From positions 310,001 to 374,000 of the forward strand of contig JAMXBD010001390.1 of the NCBI GenBank assembly GCA_024138025.1: DNA of 64,000 nucleotides. Reading direction: 5' to 3'. The stretch is from Combretum micranthum (lineage: Eukaryota; Streptophyta; Magnoliopsida; Myrtales; Combretaceae). Below the pieces are notes generated by a model. It ran no database searches, was not told the origin of the DNA, and was given only the letters and a program-made list of their open reading frames with translations. Shown here piece after piece: positions 32,489-44,304 of this stretch; the first letter of the stretch is position 1, and every line of letters begins with the position of its first letter. Both the position numbers and the translations under genes were made by a program.

Positions 32489-35400
32489 TCGATCCCAAAA
32501 CTGCACATCAAAACCTCCTTTATTCTTCATTTTGCACTGCATTTTTTCTGAAAATGCAAACGCTAACTCAAAGTCTTATACAACAAACTTCTTAAAATCA
32601 TAATTTTCAAATCAAATCTCATTGAATCCAGTGTATCACATACTTGTTGTACGATTGAACTTCAATTTTGCTGCAGATTTTTGCCCAAATCCTCCAAACC
32701 CTATCACCACGTGAATGTAAGTTCGTTTTACCTTGTTTTTATTTCAAAATTTTATGTTTATATCATAATTTTTAGTAGAATAATACTCTCTATATATACA
32801 TACACAATGTATTGATGTTGTTTTAGCGGTTTGATATCAAATTCCATTAAGTCAATCTTTGGAATTTTAAGTCATTCTCTATTGTGTAGTATAGGTTGGC
32901 TTCATCCGCCAGTTGCCACTCATGGTGGACTCAAAACATAAGTTGACAGAGCAGTATGTCAGTTCATGGGTGCCATACTTGATGATCCACCATAGCCCGC
33001 TGCTCTAGCTAGAGCCAAAGATAATTCCTTATCATCCTAACTACTTCAAAGAAGTCATCGCATACCACGAAGACAAGGCAAAGATAGGGTGCAAGGCCAT
33101 TTGCATGTACCAATAGATATCAAGGATGACACATTGCTAGCTCACAAGTAATCTCCCTACGCATCCAAGGATGTCTAGCTGGGTCCTTCAACATTGTATT
33201 TAGCTCTATTCAAGACTCCCTTGAGAGCTCCCATGTAGCCCTTTGAACTTCAGCAGCTCCACATAAGAGGCGTTCGAGAGCTTCTTACACTGATACTGGG
33301 AAGGGTCTCATTTAGGTTGAGCTTGATTCCATGGCCATACATATGACTCGTTTTCCAGCCTACCAAGTGAAGGTTAGGATGACATATAACTCATATAGCT
33401 GGATACTCAGTCGCAACCACAACCACAACTACAACCACAGCCACAACCATTTCTAGGGCCAGAGCGTGATCGGAGGATGGGGTTCTTCACCCAAAAGCAA
33501 AGCAAGCAACACCAATAGTCTCTTTTACATTTCTCATTTTATGTATTAATTTGTAAAGAATTTTATACTCTTTTATGTACTTGTAGTCATTAAATAGTAC
33601 TAATGAAGATTAATTGAACATTTAATTTATTTCATGTTATTACATTGCTAACATATGGTTGTGATTGTCAATTAATGGAGCTTGGCATTTGTTTGTATGG
33701 ATTGAGATTGGGATGTTAAGATTTGTCAACATATGTTATGGACTTTGGAGTTGTAATGCGGTGGAGTTTGAAATAAGTAGCTCATATTGCCATATGTATC
33801 AGTTGTATATATGTTGTATGACTAGTTTTTTTTATCTATATTTGGTGGTTTGACTAGTGTAAGTTTGTAATTGGACATGTTTTGAAATGCAGTGCCCTGC
33901 AGAATATTGCAAGTCAAAATCGAGTATTTAAGACACAATTTGGGATTTTTTTTTCCTAAATAAAAATTTTTTTTTTTATTTTCTTTTTAAAACTATATAT
34001 TTTTTTTTCATTTTCCCAAGAATTAAACATGAACCTTATTTAGATAGAATTACTTATATTGGAAAATATATTAATAGAAGCAAGAGATATATCATAAATC
34101 AAAATTAGATAAGTTATATTATGATATAGGAGGAAACAGAGTTGGGTAAAATTTAGAGGATGACAAGAAAGGCTTAGATGATAAAGATTCAGCATGTTTT
34201 GTTAAAGAACTAGAAGATATAATAAATGAAGATAAAAGTTTACAAGATATTAGTTTTAGATAAATCCATATAAGGGTAACTTGTTAAGATCGTTAGCTAA
34301 CTGCACTTCCAACCTATACAAACGTATCAAGTGTTGGCTGATGTGGCAATTTATTTTTTTTTATGTATATATGTCATTATATTATAATTATCATAATTTT
34401 TATCATTATCTTTATCATTAGTTTTTATATTTATTTATTAATAATAATAAAAACCCCATTCATACTTATGTCATGGCAATTTTCATTTCTATCAAAGCTC
34501 ACCAATTACATCTCATATAAAAGACATGCTATTGAGAATTGAACCATGTGGGACAACAAGATATCTACAATCTATATACTTGTGTGTTTCAAGTTTGGTT
34601 AAGGAATGTAGAGACACAACCTTAAAAAAAAAAAAAAAAAAAAATCAGAGATTCATGGAATTTTTAAAATTAGACATGTAGCAAAAACTCTTCATGTGAG
34701 TATGATAACATAGTTGTCGACTCTCAAGTAAGGCTTTAAACTTGACTCTGTACATGTATGCTCAAAATTGATTTGTTTTGTTCCATAGAGATTTATTTTC
34801 TAGTCTTATTGTTATATCGATCATTCATTTACAATGTCACCAAATTTACAATTTCCCCTTTTCCATTGTTTCCACATAGAGTTATGGCTAGATGAGTGGT
34901 TTGAACAAAGCTAAATTTAATTGAGGTGGAACTGTTGCCAGCTTTTGAGTACTTGAGGAAGGAGGAGGAAATTTAAGTTTTTTTTTCATCCTCTCAGTTT
35001 CAGACTTGGCTTTGTTTTTTTTTTTTTTTTAATTTAAGACACATGGGGCTGAGAATCTAGCCTTTCATTCACCTTCCTACTTTTTTATTGGTTAAAAATT
35101 AGTGGTAACATAATCAACACAAATAAATAACCATGGCATGAGTATACAGGTTATTTATTTTGGTCTGACTTTAGCATTTCAAACGGCCCAATGTTGTCAT
35201 TCACGAAGGAAGTTGTTTGATTCAGTTGAATTGAACTAACACATACAATTCGCGACTGAAATAGCAGTGCATCAAATAAGAATTTCTTTAGATGATCCTA
35301 GCATGCTCTGTTTTGAAAATAAAAAATAGAGGAAGAAGAAAATTCCATGCAATTTCTATAAATTGAATATTCCAGATGAAACGTTGGTGTTAATTTGCTT

Positions 35401-35932
35401 TGTCCAACCGTTTTTAGAAATTTAGAAGTGCTATCAATGAGTACCCATTATGGAGTAAATTCAAAATGCTTAGTATAAATGGTGATGGTGAGAGTGTGAG
35501 AGAATGAGACTTTTGGCAATGAGATTAAATTTGAGTTTTAAAAGGAAAGAACAGTATGAAGTTTTATATACATGTTGTGGCATAGCTATGGAGTAGTGGT
35601 TCGAGATGACCAAGGTTAGCTTGACTCGAGGATTGATGAGCTAACTCGAGACGACTTAGTGAGTTCGTGAATAGGTTCGTATTTGTGGATGGTCGTGAGT
35701 CTTACTAGAGATGGATAGGTTGATGACTGGCACAAGAGTGAATTGCGATGGAGAAGAAAGTATAGGCCCTTAGTTAGAGAGAGAAAGAGAAGCATGGTAA
35801 GAGGAAAAGATGAAGATTCTAGAAACAGAGAAAGAGAGGAAGATGATGAATGTCTCGCATCGGTGACATTTTAACAACTAGTCTAAAATATGATATGAAA
35901 TTAAATAGCCCATGTTAACAAAGTAAAAGTGA
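32489..35932. other. Mostly gene-free; two coding-like remnants
   Basis: About 32880-33540 is less AT-rich than its surroundings and includes CAACCACAACCACAACTAC-type low-complexity sequence (33410-33450), but stops interrupt all frames and I recognise no family. About 34090-34262 has a short stretch with A-rich, Asp/Glu/Lys-coding composition (KLYYDIGGNRVG, then KELEDIINEDKSLQDIS after a stop) like that of the movement-protein-like frame; it may be another remnant of the same source. The rest is AT-rich with long T and A runs. Confidence 0.35.
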
Positions 35933-38130
35933 GGGTTAATGTCAAGATTGGTACCTCAACTTTCCTTAAAAATTCAATTAAGCACCTAAATTTTTAGAAA
36001 CTCAATTTCAGTACCTAATTGAACTTTTGGAGGTCACTTTTAGTACCTTGGTTAACGGTGTTAACTCTGTTGCTGACATGGATATACGGACTAATCACGT
36101 AGTGACACGTGTCATCCAAAGTGGCATCTTAACATTTTTTTAATTTATATTTCATTTATGGCATGGCAAAGTCTCATTTCTTATTTATATTTTCATTATT
36201 ATTTATCATAATTGATATTATTTTATTTATTTTTTACTGATTTGAATTTTAGAAACTTCAAAACACCCATAAATGCTCAAATCCAACAATAGTAAACAAG
36301 CCCACACATATAGCAAACTCACACTTCTCTTAGGAATTCTCGTACATGTAGTGTCCAATTACACATTATAAACAGAAAGGATTCTTGCAAAATTTTCAAT
36401 GTGGAACAACTAGCTCATCGCACCATCTCCCTCTCTCTATCTCCCAACTAAAAACCCCAACCTAAATTCTTCACCCTTTCCCAAATCTTCTTTCTCCGTC
36501 TCATACACAGACGAGTGCGATGATGAAAGTGTTGTGTTACAACTTTAACTAATAAAAAGGATAATGAAAAAAATTTCAACATCGGACCTCTTGCAATAGA
36601 GCTCGCTGGAATGTGTCTCATAGTTGTTGCTTAAAATTGCAAGTCAAGTCAGCATGCACTAAACCAAATCAGTGGTTGCTTATTTGCTATGCTCTGTTGC
36701 CATGTGGAGCTCGGTATTTGTCTGAATAGGTCAAGTCGGTATTGGGAGCTTGGTCTTCGGCTACTGCAACTTAAGTAGGCACTTTGGAGCATGTCCTGAA
36801 GTGCTCATTATTGTGAACTAGCTCACGTCAGGTGTGGAGCTTGAGTCTGCATAGCAGCAGGTTTGTAAGTTCAACTACTAATGAAGCACTCAGCTTGGTC
36901 TCATTGAGGTGCGCTTAGGTGATGCTCTTTTGGGCCCTCAAGTGCTGTTTATGGATGCTTAGTAGGAGGCAGATCAAGTTGGCAAGTAGCGATGTTCTAA
37001 GTCATTGGTGCGTATCAGACTAGGTCTGTTGTTCCACAGTAGTGCCACACATGAGTATTCGATTGAGTTTGATGATGGCTCTGGTCTGATTAGTATATAG
37101 CAAGTCGTAGAAACTGTTCGGTGGAGCTCAGATGCATGAGAATTTCAGGTCTTGACGTGCTGTCCTAAACTTATAAGGTAAGCTCAGTTTCTGAAGAACA
37201 TGGTAGATTGGAAAATGTGGAGTTCATATTAGCTTAAATGCTTAACAGGCGGCTGCTTCAGACTTTGCTCGGTCGTTGATTACTCTGATTAAGGCTATTC
37301 TGGATGATCATTCAATAACAGTTGCTCGGCTTGCTACTTGATTGATCTTGTGCTGCTGGTTTTGAGCTTGGGTTGTTGCGTGTGATGGCTCGACCTTGCC
37401 CAACCAATCAGGTCAATAGCTACTGCTTGGGTCTTCTCTAATCTATCAAGCTCGATCCTGTCTCATGTGGTAGCTCAAGTACCTATTGCTCAATCTCGGA
37501 TGCTCGTTAATGCTCGAGTCTTCTCTGATCTATTAAGCTCGATCCTTATCAATTGTTGAGCCGCTTCATTTCAAAATGCTTGCTCTTTTTTTTTTTTTAT
37601 GCGTGAAACAGAGCCACTCCATCATCAACATACGTCCTGCTGCCTATGTTGTAATCTCATCAGGAAGTGTCATGGTTTATGTTAGTGTCTTCGTCATGGG
37701 ATTTGGAGCTATTCCTAATATTATTTACTTAGAAATCTTCCTAACCAAGGTCTAAAGCTTTTGCATCATGATCTACATTCTCACGTATTGGAGTGGAAGC
37801 ATCATGATCACTTATTCACTTCTTATCTTGCTAAAATCAATTGACATTGCTAGTATTTTCACATTATATGTTCTATGAGGTGTAGTTTCCAAGTGCAAAG
37901 AAGTCAAATTAGTTAGATCTCTCCTGGTGTTTTATGTTGTATAGGAGGAATTATTGTCCCACATTGCTAAAGTCCTGAAATGAACCCTTGTATATATAAC
38001 CAAGTCAAAAAAAGAAAGGTTATAAAAATAAGAAATGGTGAAAGGCTTAAGGATCAGAATGGGGTTGAGTGGGCTCTTGAAGTCCAGTTAACCTTAAACA
38101 AAGTTGAGGTACCAAATTCAACATTAACCC
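35933..38130. mobile_element. TIR-bounded element, Mutator-like, 2.2 kb, content unknown
   Basis: Left end GGGTTAATGTCAAGATTGGT continues ACCTCAACTTT; right end AAAGTTGAGGTACCAAATTC continues AACATTAACCC, so about 30 bases form an inverted repeat. It is flanked by TAAAAGTGA (35924-35932) and TAAAAGTAG (38131-38139), a near-match over nine bases as Mutator-type elements make. The interior 36540-37600 is less AT-rich, with repeated words (GAGCTTGG, CTCGATCCT, GCTCGAGTCTTCTCT) and no open frame. It may be a non-autonomous element carrying foreign sequence. Confidence 0.5.
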
Positions 38131-38295
38131 TAAAAGTAGCAAGTCTAAGTAGGCTTAGTAGGGAGTTTCTAATCAAATTGGGCTATTATATATGATGGCC
38201 CATGTCGGCCTATGAGCTTTAGTCACTCACCAACCTAGAAGTTAATGTCTCCTCAATCGTGCTCCTCGTCTATCACCATATCTCTATGAGGTACT

Positions 38296-38765
38296 TGTAG
38301 ACACCCCATTTTTGTCTTTTCCTTAAAAATTATATATGATGGAATATATATAAATAAAATACATATATATATATATATCAAGAAATAGGATTTTTTGCAA
38401 ACCAGGCTTTGTTTAGATATAAAGATCTATTAAAATGTAATAATGTGCTCTAAGTGATTTTTATCTTGGTTCAGGCCTTAGGCAAAAGGGCCATTGACTG
38501 TTTTGACCCTAATCAGGGCAACTCAAATATTATATGAGCAGCTACATGACTGAGGCATAGGCGAATGGCCTGTTGGAAAAATGTTCACATGCACACATGA
38601 GAACAAGGGTTGAATTGCACTAGAGGCACCCAAGTTTTTTCGCCTAATCACGTGTAAAACACACACCGGCACATATGCATGTGAAAGACTCATGTGTGGG
38701 ACACACACATCATCTTCTTCCCCAGCTCACACCTTGTCTAGATCGTTAGAGCCAATTCTGGCTCC
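38296..38765 (+). repeat. Long LTR-like sequence A, left arm
   Basis: Begins TGTAGACACCCCATTTTTG, matching TGTAGACACTCTATTTTTG at 47921, and shares GAGGCATAGGCGAATGGCCTG with AAGGCATAGGCCAATAACCTG at about 48195. The start resembles long LTRs of Tat/Ogre-type gypsy elements. The second chromovirus interrupts it at 38766-38770; the right arm resumes at 44305. Confidence 0.4.
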
Positions 38766-38770
38766 GTTTT

Positions 38771-39287
38771 TAATGGGCTAAGTCATTAAAATATTGGCCC
38801 AACCCACAGAAACCGTGCCAAATTAACCCTAAGAGAATCCGAACCCTATTCTCTTCTTTTAAACTTACTCTTGGTAAGCTTCGCCTCTGTCAATATTCTT
38901 TAACTCATTCTAGGGTTTCTTCCGTTTCCTAACTATCTCTTTGTTTAATGGATTTTGCAAGGACATGCAGGTGGTTTACAGGCTTATTCGAGAAGCCACT
39001 TTCCTAAAGTCACAAGACTCATTAATTTGCAAGGGAATAAGTTCATCTTTTTCCCTGTTTTGTTTATTTATAGAATGTTGTTATGCTATTTACAGCTGTG
39101 TTTTACAATCTGTTTTAGATCTCTACAATTTTGTTTGAGATCCATTCTTCTAAGATGCTATTACAACTGTAAATTCTTTATATATTTCTGTTACAATACA
39201 GATGTAAATCCTATGTATTTCTGTTACACAAAATCTCTAAGCCAGCTAGGCTTCTTGTGCTGACGTATATTTCTGGTAGTTGTATCA
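38771..39287 (-). repeat. 3' LTR of the second chromovirus
   Basis: On the minus strand it begins TGATACAACTACCAGAAATA and ends CCCATTA. It is homologous end to end with 43782-44299. The ends are TG...TA, not TG...CA, a reading forced by the exact flanking GTTTT. Short + strand frames here and at 43953-44311 are LTR by-products. Confidence 0.88.
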
Positions 39288-39288
39288 T

Positions 39289-39303
39289 ATTTCCCCCCAT
39301 CTG
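39289..39303 (-). other. Polypurine tract of the second chromovirus
   Basis: On the minus strand CCAGATGGGGGGAAAT lies directly before TGATACAAC of the 3' LTR. Confidence 0.75.
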
Positions 39304-40921
39304 GAAAAGCAACCTTGTCCGCAAGGTTGAAATCTGGATAAGTCAGTTGAAAGTGGTCAAAATCTTCCTAAGTTGTTTCTTCAGGAAGTAACCCAACCTA
39401 CTGAACCAATATTTGTCGAACCTATTGGTTATTGACTAGAATGACTCGGGAATCTAAAATTGTGAGTGGTTGTAGAACAGTATAACCACTATCTAACCCC
39501 GGAGGTAATTGTGGAGATGGTTGAGAGACACCTGTAGCCTTCTTAAGTAAGGAAACATGAAAAACATCATATATACGAGCATAAGATGGAAGCTCGAGTT
39601 GATATGCTACTATTCCCACCTTCTTGAGAACTTGATAGGGTCCATAATATCTTTTAGAGAGTTTATGAACCCCAGAACTAAGAGACTTTTGTTTGTAGGG
39701 ATGAAGCTTAAGATAAACCAAATCTCCTGGTGCAAAAGAAACATAGTACGATGTTTATCAGCTAGCTGTTTCATTCGATTTTGTGCTTTAGCTAAATTGT
39801 CCCTCAATAGCTGTAAAGCTTTATCTCGCTGAATTAAGTCTTCATCTACGGCTTCCAACAGTGAACTTCCCCTGATATACGATGGTATGGAAGGAGGTGA
39901 TCTTCCATAAACCAATTCAAAGGGGGTATATTGTGCTCCTTCATGAAAAGAAACATTATAAGCATACTCTGCCCATGGCAGAAAACGAACCCAATCCCTT
40001 GGATAATCCATAACATAGCTCTTGAGATAGTGTTCAATTGTTCTGTTCAACACTTCTGTCTGACCATCCGATTGAGGATTATATGCACTACTCATGTGCA
40101 GCTTAGTTCCACTAAGATGAAACAATTCCTTCCAAAATCTGCTGGTGAAGACCGGATCTCTATCTGAAACAATAGAGCGTAGGAAACTATGTAGCTTAAT
40201 AACCATTTGAATGAATAATGTCGCCACCTGAGCAGCAATAAAATGAGGTCCTAAAGACCCAAGATGGCAGTATTTGGATAGTCGATCGACTACCACACAT
40301 ATTACTGTGCACCCTTGAGACCTAGGAAGAGATGTGATGAAATCCATACTAACATCTTCCCACACTCGCTCAAGGATAAGTAAAGGATGTAATAGACCGC
40401 TGGTGATCGAGTCAAATATTTGACTTGCTAACAAATAGTATAATTTCTGATATAGTTCTTCACATCCTTTTTCATACCTTCCCAAAAAAAATCAGAAGCG
40501 AGATGTTTATAGGTCTTAAACACACCAAAATACCTGAAGCAGGTGAACTGTGAAACTCTTGGAGTAGAAGAGGAATGACTTTGGATTGAGGCACCAAAAA
40601 CAATCGAGTCCCTAAATATAATAAGTCATTCTTCCACTGCAAGACCCATTTCATTTGTTTGCCCTTCTGTAAGTCAGACAATAGAGATTGAAAAGCTGGT
40701 AAAGTAGCATATTCTTGCTTAATGTCCTCAAAAATTCGAAATTGTGGCATTGAAAAAGCATAATGGTGGCCCTGTTCATCAATTTGCCTAAAGTGATTCA
40801 ACCACAATATTGTCTTAACCAGATTTATAAGAAATGGAATAAGAATAACGCAAAAACTTAGAGACATATTTTGCTGTTCTGGAGTTTGAATAGTCGTGTC
40901 AATATTTCCTTCAAACTGCAA
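39304..40921 (-). pseudogene. Integrase of the second chromovirus, with broken chromodomain-like tail
   Basis: The N-terminal zinc-binding part is degenerate (40472-40921; FHSSPASGILVCLRP, then a frameshift). The core, open at 39610-40485, has VSMDFITSLPRSQGCTVICV (catalytic Asp), VSDRDPVFTSRFWKELF (second Asp) and SSAYNPQSDGQTEVLNRTIE (catalytic Glu): a full DDE triad. The C-terminal part (39422-39721) has YYGPYQVLKKVGIVAYQLEL and DVFHVSLLKK. Past the stop at 39422, VGLLPEETT and EDFDHFQLTYPDF show a chromodomain-like tail with stops. The core is intact but cannot be made as part of a full Pol. Confidence 0.85.
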
Positions 40922-41100
40922 TGATAAGTTTTAATAGAAAAATGGACTCTCAACAAATACTATCTCCACTTCCTTACAGCTTCAATTATTGCATATAGTT
41001 CTCTGACATAGGCAGAAACTTTTCTTAAATGCATTGGAAGCTTTTTACTAAAATATGCAACTGGTTGATTTTGCTAAGGAAGAACAACACCTATCCCCAC
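40922..41100 (-). pseudogene. RNase H of the second chromovirus
   Basis: From VETYASGVGIGVVLP (about 41074-41120) through PVAYFSKKLPMHLRKVSAYV, RELYAIIEAVRKWR and FSIKTYHCSLKEIL. The first Asp reads as Tyr in ETYASG and the Asp of KTDH as Tyr in KTYHCSL, so two key residues are changed. In-frame stops are also present. Confidence 0.7.
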
Positions 41101-42000
41101 TCCAGATGCATATGTTTCCACTGTAAAAGGTTGTGAAAAATCTGGTAGTTTTAATATTGGAGCCTCACACAATGTATGTTTGAGCTGCTCAAAAGCCTGA
41201 GTAGCATCTGTGCTCCATGAAAACCGATCTTTTTGTAACATATCTGTTAATGGCCCCGCAATAGAGGCATAATTTCTGATAAACTTTCTGTAATATCCTG
41301 ATAACCCCAAGAAAGCCATCAATTCCTTTACTGTGGATGGCTTAAGCCAAGTTTTAACAGCTTCAACTTTTGTTGGATCTGGTTCAACTCTACTACTGCT
41401 TACAATATGTCCCAAATAGTCGACCTTAGATTGACCAAAAGAACATTTGCTTTGTTTCAAATAAAACTGATGATCCAATAAGATCTGAAACACTACTGCC
41501 AAGTGTTGAACATGTAAATCTACTGATGAATTATAAACCAAAATGTCATTAAAGAAAACTATAACAAAATTTCTAAGATGAAGCTTGAAAATATTATTCA
41601 TAGTGGCTTGAAAAGTAGCCGGAGCATTACTTAAGCCAAAGGGCATTACAAGAAACTCATAATGACCCTCATGAGTTATGAATGTTGTTTTTCCAATGCC
41701 TCCCTCATGCATGCGAATTTGATGATTCCAATCGCAAATCCAGTTTAGAAAATATTGTGGCTCCATGTAACTCATCAGTAGTTCATCCACAATGGGTATG
41801 GGATACTCATCCTTAATAGTAGCCTGTTTAAAGCATGATAGTCTATACAAAAACACCAAGTTCCATCCTTTTTCTTAACCAATAACACTGGTGAAGAGAA
41901 AGGACTAATATGTCCCGAATGAGACCCTGTCCAACATTTCTCTCACTTGCTTCTCAATTTCATTTTTCTGAAAATGAGGATACCTATATGGTTTGACATT
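41074..42000 (-). pseudogene. Reverse transcriptase of the second chromovirus
   Basis: The frame 41074-41859 holds [76 protein letters not shown] and LMAFLGLSGYYRKFIRNYAS. The catalytic box reads FFNDIL: the first of the two aspartates is Asn (codon at 41548-41550), a single G-to-A change from the family FFDD. The region before it, expected to read L-D-L-R-x-GYHQI, is replaced by NWICDWNHQIRMHEG, so the first catalytic Asp is also disturbed. The N-terminal part lies in another frame (41860-42000). Confidence 0.85.
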
Positions 42001-42570
42001 ATTTAGGTTGAGTCCCCTCATTTAAAAAAATTCGATGTTGGACTTGGCGTAAAGGAGGCAATGATGAAGGTGTCTCAAAAATCCTAGCAAATTTGCCGAA
42101 CACTTCATGACTAGTAGTGTTGTTGGTGGATTTAATTGCAAAATCTCCCCTCTGAGCCTCCAAAGAAAAACAGTAGGCTACTGCATTCATATTAAACATC
42201 CTTCGCAATTGATGTGTAGTAACTATTGATGGAAAAGAAGTTTCACCTGATAGAGACACCCTTTCGCCCATGTTAACAAATGATAATGTCAATGCATTAT
42301 AATTAATGGTCATAGGACCCAATTGCTTAAGCCATTGTACTCTCAAAACAATCTCAGCCCCTTCAATAGGAAGAATATAAAATGGAACATGAAATTGAAT
42401 TCCTTGAATAACTAGAGGAACATCCAAACACTGACCCTCACATACCAATTTTGTCCCATCGCCAATCATAACATTGAGTGATGCAGTATGTAATACAATC
42501 AAATTTAAATGTTTCACTACTCTAGATTGTAAGAAGTTATGAGTACTACCAATATCAACTAAAATAGAGA
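41999..42570 (-). pseudogene. Aspartic protease of the second chromovirus
   Basis: Active site ILVDIGSTHNFLQSRVVKHL (about 42505-42565) keeps the catalytic Asp; the next residue is Ile (DIGS) where DTGS or DSGS is usual. The flap and C-terminal parts follow (FYILPIEGAEIVLRVQWLKQ), with Arg at a position normally Gly. The frame then runs to the start of the RT linker. Confidence 0.75.
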
Positions 42571-43698
42571 AGTGATGATTGTTAATCTAACCTTGAAATC
42601 GCAAAGTCTTTGGAATAGACATCCCAGCCAAAGCATGCAGACTGATCATCCCTGAATTCTCCTTATTCCCTGCATCCTCATAGTCTATATGTGGATCAAG
42701 CATATCCTCATGAACAACATTTGCATCCTCTCCTCATCATTTGTCATCAATAGCAAAAATTTAGATTTACATTTATGATTGCGATGGTATTTCTCATCAC
42801 AATTATAGCATAAACCCTTTTCCCTTCTCTGAACCATCTCTTCAGGAGTCAACTTTTTAATTGGAATGGTGGGTTTGGTGTACTAGAATGAGAGGAAGTA
42901 ACATAGAAGTGGTAAGGGAAGGGTATTTAGGTAGAGGTTTAGAGAATTGAATGTTAGAAGAATTAGAGTAAAGGTTGTGTTTGAGAAATGGTTAGAATAT
43001 GATGGCTTATATGTATCTACAAATTTAGATTCATAAATGCGTGCCAGGGACATCGCATTTAGTAAATTAGAAGGCCTCGCAACTTGAACTTCTCGCCTAA
43101 TTTCAGGTTTAAGACCTGAAATGAAGCAACTAGTAAGAAAAGAGTTTGGTAGACCAGTGATTTGATTCGGAAGATGATGAAATTGAGACTGGTAATTAGA
43201 AACAGTTGTGGTTTGAGTTAATTTGGAAAGTTGACCCTGAATGTCTTCATATAATGAAGGACCAAAGCGATCCTGAATTGATTGCTTGAAGTTAGTCCAG
43301 GAATTTAATTGCTGATTATCATACATCCATTGATACCAGTCTAAAGCATTACCCTCCAAAGCAAAAGAGGCAATTGTAATGCGCTGTTCATCCTGAATAT
43401 GATGAAAATTGAAGAACCGATCTGTTTTGAATACCTAACCACGAACATCTTCCCCATTAAATTTGGGAATTTCCAATTTGATGTCTTTTAACAGATCATT
43501 GCTTTCGATGATGGAAGATGATGATTCATTAACAAAAGGAGGAGAATGAGTCTGATTCCGTTCATTCATCAATGTAGAAAATTTCTGTTGAATAGAATCC
43601 ATAATGAGTGAAATTTTCTGATCCAATTCTTGATTTAATTGTTGTTGAAATTTGTCCAATCTGTTTTCCAACAAAGTGTTTCTTGTATCATGTGCCAT
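42571..43698 (-). pseudogene. gag of the second chromovirus
   Basis: Starts MAHDTRNTLLENRLDKFQQQ at 43698. The capsid core follows from 43359 (MEGNALDWYQWMYDNQQLNS, then FKQSIQDRFGPSLYEDIQGQ and FISGLKPEIRREVQVARPSN). The zinc knuckle GLCYNCDEKYHRNHKCKSKF lies around 42770-42840. A stop or frameshift near 43435 and another near 42883 divide it. Confidence 0.8.
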
Positions 43699-43781
43699 GG
43701 ATGAAAAAAAGCAACTCAGAAAGAATGGAAAAGCAAGATGAAGGCAACAATGGAGGATGATTCGGGAACGAGAGCAACAAA

Positions 43782-44299
43782 TAATGGGCTAATTCCACTA
43801 AAATATTGGCCCAACCCACAGAAACCGTGCCAAATTAACCCTAAGAGAATCCGAACCCTATTCTCTTCTTTCAAACTCACTCTCGGTAAGCTTTGCCTCT
43901 ATCAATATTCTTTAACTCGTTCTAGGGTTTCTTCCGTTTCCTAACTATCTCTTTGTTTAATGGATTTTGCAAGGACATACAGGTGGTTTACAGGCTTATT
44001 CGAGAAGTCACTCTCCTAAAGTCACAAGACTCACTAATTTGCAAGGGAATAAGTTCATCTTTTTCCCTGTTTCGCTTATTTATAGAATGTTGTTATGCTG
44101 TTTACAACTGTGTTTTACAATCTGTTTTAGATCTCTACAATTCTATTTGAGATCCGTTCTTCTAAGATGCTATTACAACTATAAATTCTTTATATATTTC
44201 TGTTACAATACAGATGTAAATCCGATGTATTTCTGTTACACAAAATCTCTAAGCCAGCTAGGCTTCTTGTACTTACGTATATTTCTGGTGGTTGTATCA
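43782..44299 (-). repeat. 5' LTR of the second chromovirus
   Basis: On the minus strand begins TGATACAACCACCAGAAATA and ends CCCATTA. The downstream bases (TTTGTTGCTCTCGTTCC) do not match the initiator-Met tRNA site seen in the other chromovirus, so the primer was not identified. Confidence 0.88.
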
Positions 44300-44304
44300 G
44301 TTTT

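Larger units (their letters stand above)
38771..44299 (-). mobile_element. Second Ty3/gypsy chromovirus, minus strand, decayed
   Basis: About 5.5 kb with LTRs at 43782-44299 (5') and 38771-39287 (3'), gag, protease, RT, RNase H and integrase in order on the minus strand. A perfect 5-bp target duplication GTTTT flanks it (38766-38770 and 44300-44304). LTRs differ at roughly 25-30 of 517 positions by eye, about 5%, mostly transitions, so it is younger than the element at 7.4 kb. Confidence 0.92.

Noticed and set aside
33410..33460. CAACCACAACCACAACTACAA-type repeat that could encode a Gln-Pro or His-Asn run
   Set aside because: All frames around it contain stops and no family was recognised. 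Treated as low-complexity DNA.
38955..39263. 102-codon + strand frame
   Set aside because: It lies in the 3' LTR of the minus-strand chromovirus; a matching frame in the 5' LTR (43967-44311) shows that it is an LTR by-product.
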